DNA of 64,000 nt from the NCBI RefSeq assembly GCF_012927115.1, contig NZ_JABBFY010000001.1, positions 1,674,001 through 1,738,000 on the forward strand, given 5' to 3'. Below are positions 48,714 to 56,638 of this stretch, in pieces. A program made the translations under genes and the position numbers. A model generated the notes under the pieces. That model saw only the letters and a list, made by a program, of their open reading frames with translations. It was not told the origin of the DNA and did no database searches. The DNA comes from Sphingomonas sp. G-3-2-10 (GTDB taxonomy: Bacteria; Pseudomonadota; Alphaproteobacteria; Sphingomonadales; Sphingomonadaceae). Position 1 is the stretch's first letter; each line of letters opens with the position of its first letter.

Positions 48714-50416
48714 CGGCCTGCTCCGTGAAAGCCCCGCGCGAAGAAATATTGCGCGACATGGGGTGGTGAAATGGGGGTACGCGGCACCTGATAGGCGCTG
48801 GGCAAGGTGGCGATCCGCAGCATCAGCGCGGGCAGGCGATAGCCCGACTCCGCGAACGCCTTTTCGAGTGCGGCGACGGTCTCGCCTTCCTCTTCCATCG
48901 ATCGGCCGGTGGCATATTCCAGTGCCCGGCTGGCGACGCATTCGGTGGTCGCGGGGTTGTTCGCCATTGCCTTGCCCAGCCCCGCCGCGCCGTCGAAGCT
49001 CTCGCCGTCGAGGCCGCCCGACACGTCGATCGGCGCGCCATTCTCGGTCGCGCGGAAAGCGCCGATGCCGTCGAACTTCTCCAGCGGCAGGCCGATCGGA
49101 TCGGTGATGCGATGGCAGGACGAGCAGGACGGATCGGTGGCGTGCGCATCGAGCCGCGAGCGCGCGGTCTTCAGCACCGGGTTGGTCGTTTCCTGCACCA
49201 CGGTGAAGTTCACATTGCCCGGCGGATCGGGCACCGGCTGGCACAGCAGCCGCTCGCGGATCGCCCGTCCGCGCAGGGTCGGCGAGCTGCGGCCCGAATG
49301 CGAGTAGAGCGCGAGGAAACCGGCCTGGCTGAGCAACCCGGCGCGATCCGCATCGGCCGGGAATTCATAGGCTTCCCAGCCGGTGCGAGAGCGGACGGGG
49401 ATATTGTAGAGCGGCCCCAGCGCGCGGTTCACGAAGGTGCGGCGCGTCGTGAACAGCTCGCGATAATCGCCGTTCCGGGTGACGAGCTGATCGACGATGG
49501 TGCGCAGCAATTGCTCCGGCAGCGCCTTGGCCACTTCCGGATTGAAGCGCGGATAGACGACCGGATCCTTGGCGATCTCGTCGAACTTCTCGAACAGCAG
49601 CATATCCGAGAAAAAGGCGCGGACTCCCGCTTCCAGCCGGGGCGACTTCACCATGCGCTCGGCAATGGCCGAGAGCTTGGCCTGATCGGCCAGATCGCCG
49701 TTTGCGGCAGCTGTCAGCAGCGCTTCGTTCGGCGCGGAGTTCCACAGCAGGAAGCTCAGCCGCGACGCGCGCGAATAGCCGTCGAGCCGGAGTTCGCCGG
49801 GCCGGTCGGGATCTGCCTCGGCGCTTTCGATCACATAGAGGAAGTTGGGCGAGACCAGCATCGCCGCCAGCGCGAGCTGGACGCCCGAGTGGAAATCGCC
49901 ATTCCGCGTGGTCGCATCATTGGCCATCCGGACATAGGCGGCCTGCTCGCCATCGGTCAGCGGACGGCGGAAGAGATAGCGGCCGATCGGCGCAAGCGCG
50001 GCGCGGGCGCACTCATCATCGGGCTTGGCCGCATCCTTCGGCGCGCAGGGCATGAAGGCGGCGCGGTGCGCCGGATCGAAGACCTGCGCCGCAATACCAC
50101 GCGCGATCGCATCGAACTGTTCCAGCCCGGCGGGCGAGATCGACGCCACGTTGGCGCCGGTCGCGATCAGCTGATGCGCGGGGCGCACGATCGGCTCGAA
50201 CCGGCCGGCGACGTTGATGTCGGGCCCGAAGATGTCGACGATGGCGTTGCGATACTGCGCCTCGGTGAGGCGGCGCATGCCGACGATCTGGCCGAGGGTT
50301 TCGGAAGGCGCGGCGGATGCAGCCTCCGCGACCGCCGCGTCGGGCGCGCGGCCCGTTGCGATGCTGAGCGCGAAGACCGGCAGCGCAAGGCCGAGGGCGA
50401 TATGACCAAGACGCAT
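48710..50416 (-). CDS. DUF1587/1595/1592/1588/1585 exported heme c protein
   Basis: A 568-residue exported protein with the five-domain order known from planctomycete-type cytochromes: MRRLTEAQYRNAIVDIFGPD (DUF1587), RYLFRRPLTDGEQAAY (DUF1595), LALAAMLVSPNFLYVIE and RASRLSFLLWNSAPNEALL (DUF1592), GLLSQAGFLALYSHSGRSSPTLRG (DUF1588) and a DUF1585 tail. One heme c site CSSCH lies at 431-435. The Sec signal is at 1-30. The neighbouring DUF1552 gene overlaps its end. It probably oxidises or binds an unknown extracytoplasmic substrate and hands on electrons. ATG 50416 is chosen over an upstream open stretch. Confidence 0.9.
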   Translation of the reverse strand: MRLGHIALGLALPVFALSIATGRAPDAAVAEAASAAPSETLGQIVGMRRLTEAQYRNAIVDIFGPDINVAGRFEPIVRPAHQLIATGANVASISPAGLEQFDAIARGIAAQVFDPAHRAAFMPCAPKDAAKPDDECARAALAPIGRYLFRRPLTDGEQAAYVRMANDATTRNGDFHSGVQLALAAMLVSPNFLYVIESAEADPDRPGELRLDGYSRASRLSFLLWNSAPNEALLTAAANGDLADQAKLSAIAERMVKSPRLEAGVRAFFSDMLLFEKFDEIAKDPVVYPRFNPEVAKALPEQLLRTIVDQLVTRNGDYRELFTTRRTFVNRALGPLYNIPVRSRTGWEAYEFPADADRAGLLSQAGFLALYSHSGRSSPTLRGRAIRERLLCQPVPDPPGNVNFTVVQETTNPVLKTARSRLDAHATDPSCSSCHRITDPIGLPLEKFDGIGAFRATENGAPIDVSGGLDGESFDGAAGLGKAMANNPATTECVASRALEYATGRSMEEEGETVAALEKAFAESGYRLPALMLRIATLPSAYQVPRTPISPPHVAQYFFARGFHGAGR

Positions 50417-50420
50417 CCGA

Positions 50421-51587
50421 TCAGCTCCGCTTCGCCGCGACGGGCGGACGATCGATGACGAAGGCCGGAACCGCCGAGACATCCATTGCCGACGAGATCG
50501 CCGTGCATTGCCCGGTCTTCGGATCGCGGATGCCGTCGGCGAGCTTCTTCAGCGTGGCATATTGCGCGGGGCAATCGATCCCCGCCGTTTCGCCCGCGCC
50601 GAGGCCACCCAGGATCGTGCCCTGAATCACCGTGCGATAGGGCTGATAGCCGCCGAACAGGCCCTTCACCGTGCCGTCGGGCTGGAAGCGCAGTTCGAAG
50701 CGCGAGCGGAGGAAATGATATTCGGCATTCTTGCCGCGAATGCCACCCTGCCCCACCCGCTGGGTCAGCCGCACCTCGCCGGGATCGCTGGTCAGCACAC
50801 CATCGACGATCCGGCCGCGCAGCACGTTGCGCCAGCGCGGATTCTCACTGACGCTGAAGCTGGCGCCGGGGATGAAGCCGCGCTTCGAATCCAGCACCGG
50901 GCGATCGTCGGTGGTGGCGAAGATAATCTCGACATTGTCGTCATTGACGAGGCTATCGACGCCGCGCAGCAGCAGCACGATCGACTGTTCGCCGGTGGCA
51001 AGCAGATTGTTCCAGCCGCGCACGATGTCGCCGCCCTTGCCATCTATACCACGATAGGTGCGGGTGCATCCCATCGCGCGATAGGCCTGATTGTCCACGC
51101 CCGCGCGACCATCGACTCCGGTAAATTCGACATGGCTGCAGCCGTCGCTCGCATTGCCGCCATCGAGATCGAGGCCATAGGCAACCTTGCCCTGCACGGT
51201 CTTCTGGAGCGGCCGGTCGAACAGTTCGGGGTTCGAGCAGATATTGGTGTTGTTCGGCCCCGCGACCGACGCCTTCCAGCGCCGGGTGAATTCGGGCTCA
51301 TTCTCCTTCAGCGACAGCCGCGCACGCTCGGCGGGGGGCTGGCTCTGCAGGTAATTTTCGCTGACCGTGCCGGCGAGCCCTTCGGGACAGTCCTCATCCC
51401 CCTGATGGATCGCAGGCGCGAAGGCAGTGAGGATGAACCCCATCTCGCCATTGGCGGGCGCGGCAAGCGCTGCGCGCGTCTCGGCTGCGGGCGTCGCGCC
51501 ACCGCCGATGGTCAGTACGCCGGCGAGCAACGCCGCCTTCCCGGCGATGCCGACCGGCCGGACCTTGAACCGTGATTGCCAGGCCAT
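50421..51587 (-). CDS. Secreted protein of unknown family, first gene of redox operon
   Basis: A 388-residue exported protein that I cannot place in a family. A signal peptide (about 1-36) is followed by a mature part with six cysteines, in DCPEG, NICSN, DGCSH, MGCTR, DCPAQ and QCTA, which could form three disulfides or bind metal. Some stretches look like a secreted binding protein (DLDGGNASDGCSHVEFTG, NNLLATGEQSIVLLLRGVDS). Its stop lies 4 bases before the DUF1592 start. GGAGGG precedes ATG 51587, and two copies of the shared operator lie upstream. Confidence 0.85.
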   Translation of the reverse strand: MAWQSRFKVRPVGIAGKAALLAGVLTIGGGATPAAETRAALAAPANGEMGFILTAFAPAIHQGDEDCPEGLAGTVSENYLQSQPPAERARLSLKENEPEFTRRWKASVAGPNNTNICSNPELFDRPLQKTVQGKVAYGLDLDGGNASDGCSHVEFTGVDGRAGVDNQAYRAMGCTRTYRGIDGKGGDIVRGWNNLLATGEQSIVLLLRGVDSLVNDDNVEIIFATTDDRPVLDSKRGFIPGASFSVSENPRWRNVLRGRIVDGVLTSDPGEVRLTQRVGQGGIRGKNAEYHFLRSRFELRFQPDGTVKGLFGGYQPYRTVIQGTILGGLGAGETAGIDCPAQYATLKKLADGIRDPKTGQCTAISSAMDVSAVPAFVIDRPPVAAKRS

Positions 51588-51615
51588 GCCGAACCCTCCT
51601 GTCTTTCAGAATCAT

Positions 51616-51630
51616 GTTCTGATTTTGAAC
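51616..51630. promoter_or_regulatory. Shared operator copy 1 (GTTC-N7-GAAC)
   Basis: GTTC-TGATTTT-GAAC, a perfect 4-bp dyad with 7-base centre, 29 bases before the start of the unknown secreted protein. On the minus strand it reads ATAGTTCAAAATCAGAAC, matching the other three copies. Confidence 0.6.
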
Positions 51631-51660
51631 TATGTTGCGCCCAACCGCCGCTGCAATCAA

Positions 51661-51675
51661 GTTCAAAATACGAAC
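51661..51675. promoter_or_regulatory. Shared operator copy 2 (GTTC-N7-GAAC)
   Basis: GTTC-AAAATAC-GAAC followed by TATA, 74 bases before the same start codon and 45 bp centre to centre from copy 1. Confidence 0.6.
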
Positions 51676-51712
51676 TATATTGCCGCGGCGGTCGTGCGGA
51701 TATCGCTTGCCC

Positions 51713-52423
51713 TTAGGGCCGCAGGATCGCGGCGCCGTGCGGGACTTCGGACGATTTCGCCTCGCTGCTCACGAACACCGGCTTGCCGCGCCAGGCCCAT
51801 TGCGGATGATCGCCGGTATGCAGGACCGTCCATTCGCCCAGATCGCGCGACGCGATGCCGGCCAGGAAGGGCGATGCGCCCTCATGCGATCCAGTGAACA
51901 GGACGTGCCCGCCGGTATCGGCCAGGACATAGGCATCGTCGAGAAACAGCGGCGCGACTGAAGCGGGCGCCGTGATCTTCGGCGGCGGCGGAACATAGGC
52001 GATCACGTCCCACAAATCCTCGATCCCGTCGCCGCGCATGTCGCCGGGCGACCGGTCCGCCAGATGCGTGAAGACCGGGCGGTTGCGATACGCCCATTGC
52101 GGCGCGCCGCCCCGGGTGGTGACCGTCCAGTCGCCGATCGGCTTTGCATCCGCCGGGGCCGCCAGCGGGGCCCATTGCCTGGCGCAGGATTCGATGCAGA
52201 AAAGCTGGGTTCCGTTCCCGCGGGTAAAGGCGACGCGCGCATCGAGCGTATAGAGCGTCATCTTGCGGGGCGTGACGTAGATCACCCGGTCGCCCGTCTT
52301 GCGGACGCTCACTTCGGCGGGATAGGTCCGCTCCGCCGGCGCGTCGCCGTGCGACTGCGCGATGGCCGGGGCAACCAACGCTGGCTGAACCAGAAGCAGC
52401 GATGCCAGCAGCACGATCTTCAT
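51713..52423 (-). CDS. Exported Yx(FWY)xxD-repeat protein (COG4315-like)
   Basis: A 236-residue protein with a signal peptide (MKIVLLASLLLVQPALVAPAIAQ) and several copies of the secreted-repeat motif family: MTLYTLDARVAF, PQWAYRNRPVFTHLADRSPGD, and PQWAWRGKPVFV. Two repeat units are followed by a partly matching third. The function is unknown. COG4315-type lipoproteins are often found near cytochromes. GGGAGAG precedes ATG 52423. It lies 22 bases after the cytochrome c-prime gene and is co-transcribed with it. Confidence 0.86.
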   Translation of the reverse strand: MKIVLLASLLLVQPALVAPAIAQSHGDAPAERTYPAEVSVRKTGDRVIYVTPRKMTLYTLDARVAFTRGNGTQLFCIESCARQWAPLAAPADAKPIGDWTVTTRGGAPQWAYRNRPVFTHLADRSPGDMRGDGIEDLWDVIAYVPPPPKITAPASVAPLFLDDAYVLADTGGHVLFTGSHEGASPFLAGIASRDLGEWTVLHTGDHPQWAWRGKPVFVSSEAKSSEVPHGAAILRP

Positions 52424-52445
52424 CTCGCTCTCCCCTGCTCGTCGC

Positions 52446-52907
52446 TCAGCGCGTTTCGACGCGATAGGTGCGGTGGCAGGCCGAGCAGGTCGCGCCGAGC
52501 TGCCGCGCCTGGGCGCGCATCGCCGCGATATCGCCACTCTGCGCGGCCTTCATCATCGCGTTCGCCTGATTGGAAAAGGCGTCCTGCGCCGCCTTGAACT
52601 GCGCGGGCTGCGACCAGATCTCGGGCTTTGCGGCGGTCTTCACCCCCGGCTTCGGTCCGCTTCCCGCAGGGAACCAGCCATATTGCGCCTTGGAGACATC
52701 GCGGATCTGGCGCGCCGAAAGCTGAATGACATAAGGTTGCGGCGTGCCCGAGCGCAGTTCGTCGTTGAGATTCTTGAACGCCGAGCCGAGCGAGCGATAG
52801 CCCGCGACGCGCGCCGTGATCGTGTCCGCAACGGCAGCGGCGAGCGGCGCCGCGACCAGAACCGTCAGCGTGGCGGCAATGGCGAACCGCGTCTTGTTGC
52901 GCAGCAT
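52446..52907 (-). CDS. Cytochrome c-prime-like protein
   Basis: A 153-residue periplasmic four-helix heme protein. The signal peptide spans about 1-27; the C-terminal heme motif CSACHRTYR has C141, C144 and H145, the hallmark of cytochrome c-prime and class II cytochromes c. GAGAGG lies before ATG 52907. These proteins bind small gases or shuttle electrons. It has its own promoter carrying the shared GTTC-N7-GAAT site and lies upstream of the COG4315-like gene. Confidence 0.92.
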   Translation of the reverse strand: MLRNKTRFAIAATLTVLVAAPLAAAVADTITARVAGYRSLGSAFKNLNDELRSGTPQPYVIQLSARQIRDVSKAQYGWFPAGSGPKPGVKTAAKPEIWSQPAQFKAAQDAFSNQANAMMKAAQSGDIAAMRAQARQLGATCSACHRTYRVETR

Positions 52908-52967
52908 GGCGACCTCTCCCGAACCTTGATGCCTCGACTCCCGTCATGCGGGCTGGCTCAATTAATA

Positions 52968-52982
52968 GTTCAAATTTTGAAT
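52968..52982. promoter_or_regulatory. Shared operator copy 3 (GTTC-N7-GAAT)
   Basis: GTTC-AAATTTT-GAAT with flanks TA and TA; the core TTCAAA-T-TTTGAA is a perfect 13-bp dyad. The centre lies 68 bases before the cytochrome c-prime start codon. Confidence 0.62.
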
Positions 52983-53025
52983 TAGTCAATCGCACGACCG
53001 CCCGGCGATCACCGGGCGACGTTCC

Positions 53026-53346
53026 TCACTTCTTCGGCGTGAGCTTCGACAGATCGTAGTCGATGTTCGACAGAACCTTGTCGGTCAGCACGTCGGGCGC
53101 ATATTGCTGCACCGCCTTGAGCGTCATGCCGCGCACCGCGCCGATCTGGTCGCGGCTGGAAAAGCCGGGGATATGCTTGTCGAGAACGGCGCGCGCGGCG
53201 GGATCGTCGAGCAGCGTCCCGATCTCGGTGGTGTCCACGCTGTACCCGGCCGCCGGAGCAGTGGCGGGCGCTGGAGCATTCTGAGCGAAGGCGACGCCGG
53301 GAATGGCGGCCGATAGCATCAGGGCTGCAACTGCAAATGCGCGCAT
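53026..53346 (-). CDS. Small exported protein of unknown function
   Basis: A 106-residue protein with a signal peptide (MRAFAVAALMLSAAIPGVAFAQ) and a mature part with VDTTEIGTLLDDPAARAVLDKHIPGF, then LKAVQQYAPDVLTDKVLSNIDYDLSKL. The helix-rich sequence with a conserved HIPGF block looks like a small periplasmic helical domain found near hydrolases. Function unknown. AAGG 8 bases before ATG 53346 favours it over GTG 53355. It has its own promoter with an operator copy and may belong to the same regulon as the redox operon. Confidence 0.8.
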   Translation of the reverse strand: MRAFAVAALMLSAAIPGVAFAQNAPAPATAPAAGYSVDTTEIGTLLDDPAARAVLDKHIPGFSSRDQIGAVRGMTLKAVQQYAPDVLTDKVLSNIDYDLSKLTPKK

Positions 53347-53415
53347 GGTCGTCACCTTCTCGTCCGGTTCAGTTCACCCGGGATATGCCCGCAGCACACG
53401 GACGGCAAGAAACTA

Positions 53416-53430
53416 GTTCGCATGTTGAAT
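53416..53430. promoter_or_regulatory. Shared operator copy 4 (GTTC-N7-GAAT)
   Basis: GTTC-GCATGTT-GAAT with flanks CTA and TAC. The centre is about 77 bases before ATG 53346, or 68 before the alternative GTG 53355. It also lies 68 bases before the pentapeptide-repeat gene on the other strand. Confidence 0.55.
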
Positions 53431-53490
53431 TACCTCATCGCTCCGGCGATGCCCTTTGGCAGCAGCTCCCGACACCGCTAGAGCCAGGCG

Positions 53491-54180
53491 ATGACAGGCG
53501 ATTTGTTCTCCGATCGCGCGTTGCGCGGCCAGACGCTCGGACGGGCGGATGTGGAGCGTCTGGCCCTTTCGCCCCGGCATCTGGTCGACTGCGATCTTGA
53601 AGAAGCCGACCTCGCCCGGTTCGACTTGACCGACTGGACCTTCGAGCGATGCAATCTGCGCCGCACCGACTTCACCGGCGCCACGCTCGAACGTGCGCGC
53701 TTTCTTTCCTGTCGCGGCCCGTTCGCTGCGTTTCCGGGCGCGAACCTCAGCGAAGCGGCGTTCACCGCGAGCGATTTCAACAATGCCTCGCTGCGCGGCG
53801 CGACGATCACTTCGGCATCCTTTACCGCCTGCAAGCTGACCGGCGCGGATCTGTCCGATGCGCGCGGGCTGGACGCGCGGTTCGAGGAAACGCTGCTGAT
53901 CAACGCCAAGCTGCCCGGCTTCTCGTTCCGCAAGCAGACACTGCGTCGGCTGGATTTCAGCGAGGCCGATCTGCGCAAGTGCGATTTCCGCGCGACGGTG
54001 TTCGACGAATGCAGCCTGCGCAACGCGAACATGGCGGACGGCCGATTCGAAGGCGCGGACCTGCGATCGGCCGATCTGGGCGGCCTGCGGCTGTTCGATG
54101 CCGCACTGTTTCGCGGCGCCACCATCTCGCGCGCGCAGGCCGGTGCGCTGCTCGGCGAACTGGGCCTCAACGTCCTCTAG
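53491..54180 (+). CDS. Pentapeptide-repeat protein
   Basis: A 229-residue right-handed beta-helix protein made of A(D/N)Lxx-type pentapeptides across about residues 15-215: CDLEEADLARFDLTDWTFERC, CNLRRTDFTGATLERARF, ADLRKCDFRATVFDECSLRNANM. No other domain. Qnr- and McbG-like members mimic DNA and bind gyrase, but most members have no known role. It is divergent from the small exported protein, and the operator copy at 53416 lies between them, so it may share that regulation. Confidence 0.88.
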   Translation: MTGDLFSDRALRGQTLGRADVERLALSPRHLVDCDLEEADLARFDLTDWTFERCNLRRTDFTGATLERARFLSCRGPFAAFPGANLSEAAFTASDFNNASLRGATITSASFTACKLTGADLSDARGLDARFEETLLINAKLPGFSFRKQTLRRLDFSEADLRKCDFRATVFDECSLRNANMADGRFEGADLRSADLGGLRLFDAALFRGATISRAQAGALLGELGLNVL

Positions 54181-54317
54181 CGATTTCGCAGCCTCCACCG
54201 CCCCGGCGTTATTTCCCCGCTGCGATGGCCGCGGCCGGATCGCGTCGATACCTAGCCTGTGCAGGGCGACCGGCTCCACGCCGTCGCGCCAAAGGATTTC
54301 AGGCAAGGAAAACAGCG

Positions 54318-55484
54318 GTGACCGACAGGATTCTCGATTGCTCGGATCTCGATCAGTACATGGGCAAGCCGATTGCGCCGGCGCGGATGAAGGAGCCGCT
54401 GCACAACAATGATTTCCGCCGCTGGGTGCAGGCGATGCACTATCCCAACCTGCTCCACTACGACCATGATTTCGCGGCGGAGAGCCGCTACGGCAGGCTG
54501 GTCGCACCGCAATCCTTCGCCGTCGCGGCGGACGACGGGCATGGCGCGGGCCCGGCGTGCGTCGGCCGCATCCCCAACTCGCACCTGATCTTCGGCGGCG
54601 ACGAATGGTGGTTCTATGGCCCCAAGATCTTCGGCGGCGACGACATCATCAACGAGAAGGTGCCGTTCGACTATGTCGTGAAGGACACCAAATTCGCCGG
54701 CCCAACCTGCTTCCAGCGCGGCGATAACAATTACTACAACCAGCATGGCGAACTGATCGCCAAGCAGCGCTCGACCAGCATCCGTTACCGCAACGATCTG
54801 GCGGTCGAGATGGCTTCGCTCGACGCGACCGAGGACCCGGTCTGGACCGACGAGGAGATCGCCGATCTGGAAGAGCGGAAGCTCGAATTCATCGACATGA
54901 TGCACGCTCTGGGTCACGGGAAGCGCTATTGGGACGATGTGAATGTCGGCGATGCGCTGCCCGTGCGCGTGTTCGGGCCGCACAGCATCGCCAGCCTGAC
55001 CACCGAGTGGCGCGCCTATCTCTTCACCATCTGGGGCAGCACGCATCGCCCGGGCTTCGACCTTGAGGGGCTCGGCTTCGATCCGGCGATGGCGGGGCAC
55101 GAGAATGATCCGGTGATGGAGAAGATCAATCCCGAGCTGACCGACGGCGCCTATTTCGGCCCGTCGCGCGGGCACCTGTTCGCGCGCTGGGCGCGCTATA
55201 TCGGGATGCCGCGGCCCTATGGCTATGGCGCGTCGATGGGCGCGTGGATCCTCGACTATCTCGCCGGCTGGGCGGGCGAATGGGGTCAGGTGGTTCACGT
55301 CAATTCGGCCTATCGCGGTCCCGCCTTCACCGGCGACGCCACGATCATGACCGCGACGGTGATCGACAAATTGACCGACGCCGAGGGCCGCAAGCTGATC
55401 CAGGTCGATTGCAAGATGGCCAACCAGCTCGGCACGACGATGGCCACGGCGAAAGGGGAGATCGAATTGCCCGTGCGAGACTGA
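54318..55484 (+). CDS. MaoC-like double-hotdog dehydratase family protein
   Basis: A 388-residue protein of the acyl-CoA hydratase (MaoC/FAS1-DH) type. The N-terminal half has VAPQSFAVAADDGHGAGP, FYGPKIFGGDDI and the hotdog KFAGPTCFQRGDNNYYNQHGELI; the C-terminal half has GPHSIASLTTEWRAYLF and a second hotdog ending in NSAYRGPAFTGDATIMTATV. It may hydrate an unsaturated CoA ester, but the clear MaoC Asp-His dyad is not obvious to me, so this is a family-level call. GTG 54318 follows AAGGA by 9 bases. Confidence 0.78.
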   Translation: MTDRILDCSDLDQYMGKPIAPARMKEPLHNNDFRRWVQAMHYPNLLHYDHDFAAESRYGRLVAPQSFAVAADDGHGAGPACVGRIPNSHLIFGGDEWWFYGPKIFGGDDIINEKVPFDYVVKDTKFAGPTCFQRGDNNYYNQHGELIAKQRSTSIRYRNDLAVEMASLDATEDPVWTDEEIADLEERKLEFIDMMHALGHGKRYWDDVNVGDALPVRVFGPHSIASLTTEWRAYLFTIWGSTHRPGFDLEGLGFDPAMAGHENDPVMEKINPELTDGAYFGPSRGHLFARWARYIGMPRPYGYGASMGAWILDYLAGWAGEWGQVVHVNSAYRGPAFTGDATIMTATVIDKLTDAEGRKLIQVDCKMANQLGTTMATAKGEIELPVRD

Positions 55485-55490
55485 TCATTT

Positions 55491-55501
55491 TGTCGGACAA
55501 T
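55491..55501. promoter_or_regulatory. GntR/FadR-type operator, perfect 11-bp dyad
   Basis: TTGTC-G-GACAA, 82 bases before the FAH-family gene. It fits the consensus of FadR-subfamily GntR regulators (GT-N-AC core) and is repeated at 57470. Confidence 0.6.
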
Positions 55502-55582
55502 AAATCGTCACCCGGCTTGCCGCTCCATCTTCCGCGAATTAGGGCTCTGTCTGCGTAATAGAAAACCAGCCGGAGATCGCTC

Positions 55583-56563
55583 ATGCCCCTGTCGCTCGTT
55601 CAGTTCCGCCGCGCGGACGGCGTGCGGCAGGTGGCGGCGTACCACGACGGCGTCGCGCATGTCGTCAACGGTTTCGGCACCACGCTCGAACTCGCGCGCG
55701 CCGCCATCACCGCGGGGCACGGACTGGCCGAAGCGGTCGCGGCAGCGGGCGAAGGGGACATTGTCGATCTGGCCACGGTCGAGCTGCTCGCGCCGATCGA
55801 CCATCCGGACGACGCGCATCTGCTGATGACCGGCACCGGCCTGACCCATCTCGGATCAGCCGAGGGGCGCGACCAGATGCATCGCAAGGCCGCGGAAAAT
55901 CCCGATCCGACGGATTCGATGAAGATGTTCCTGATGGGCGTCGAGGGCGGCAAGCCGGCGACCGGGCAGACCGGCGTTCAGCCCGAATGGTTCTTCAAGG
56001 GCGACGGCAGCCAGCTCGTCGCGCCGGGCCGGCCGATCGCCTCCCCCGCCTTCGCTCTAGATGCGGGCGAGGAGCCGGAGATCGCCGGCATCTATCTCAT
56101 CGGCGGCGACGGGAGCCCGGTACGGCTGGGTTTCGCGCTGGGCAACGAGTTCTCCGACCACGTCACCGAGCGCGGCAATTATCTGTGGCTCGCGCATTCC
56201 AAGCTGCGCCAGGCGGCGCTGGGACCGGAGCTGCTGGTCGGACCGCTGCCCCACGACGTTCGCGGCACCAGCCGCATCGTGCGCGACGGGGCGACGATCT
56301 GGGAGAAGCCCTTCCTGTCGGGCGAAGCGAACATGTCGCACAGCATCGCCAATCTGGAGCATCACCATTTCAAATACGGCCTGTTCCGGCGGCCGGGCGA
56401 CCTGCACGTCCATTTCTTCGGCACCGCAACTCTGTCGTTCAGCGAAGGCGTGCTGACCGAACCGGGCGACGTGTTCGAGATCGAAGCCGCGCCGTTCCGC
56501 CTGCCGGTGCGCAATCCGATCGCGATCGCCGATCCGGAGCCGGTTACCGTCCGGGCGCTGTGA
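55583..56563 (+). CDS. FAH-fold protein, AraD1/GguC-like
   Basis: A 326-residue member of the fumarylacetoacetate hydrolase superfamily, close in pattern to GguC/AraD1 proteins of sugar-acid loci: MPLSLVQFRRADGVRQVAAYHDG, LMTGTGLTHLGSAEGRDQMH, LGFALGNEFSDHVTERGNYLWLAHSKL. These may dehydrate or hydrolyse a 2-keto-3-deoxy sugar acid. Neighbours, a FadR-type GntR regulator and a FucP-like permease, support a role in sugar or sugar-acid use (for example L-arabinonate or L-fuconate). The precise reaction is inferred. Confidence 0.82.
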   Translation: MPLSLVQFRRADGVRQVAAYHDGVAHVVNGFGTTLELARAAITAGHGLAEAVAAAGEGDIVDLATVELLAPIDHPDDAHLLMTGTGLTHLGSAEGRDQMHRKAAENPDPTDSMKMFLMGVEGGKPATGQTGVQPEWFFKGDGSQLVAPGRPIASPAFALDAGEEPEIAGIYLIGGDGSPVRLGFALGNEFSDHVTERGNYLWLAHSKLRQAALGPELLVGPLPHDVRGTSRIVRDGATIWEKPFLSGEANMSHSIANLEHHHFKYGLFRRPGDLHVHFFGTATLSFSEGVLTEPGDVFEIEAAPFRLPVRNPIAIADPEPVTVRAL

Positions 56564-56569
56564 TGCGGG

Positions 56570-56583
56570 TCGTTCCAGAACGA
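56570..56583. promoter_or_regulatory. Perfect 14-bp palindrome before GntR gene
   Basis: TCGTTC-CA-GAACGA, 7 bases after the FAH gene stop and 56 before the GntR start. It could be an internal operator or hairpin. It does not match the TTGTC(G/C)GACA sites. Confidence 0.35.
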
Positions 56584-56638
56584 TGTGGATATCCGGCGCG
56601 AAATCGTGTCCAGCAGACGCGATGACGAGAATGCACGG

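Noticed and set aside
47379..49244. 621-residue form of the DUF1552 protein
   Set aside because: The extra N-terminal part overlaps the DUF1592 gene in another frame. The Tat signal begins at ATG 48713.
51616..53430. GTTC-N7-GAA(C/T) sites as LexA (SOS) boxes
   Set aside because: The alphaproteobacterial LexA box is the direct repeat GTTC-N7-GTTC. Here the second half is inverted (GAAC/GAAT), and the genes nearby are not SOS genes.
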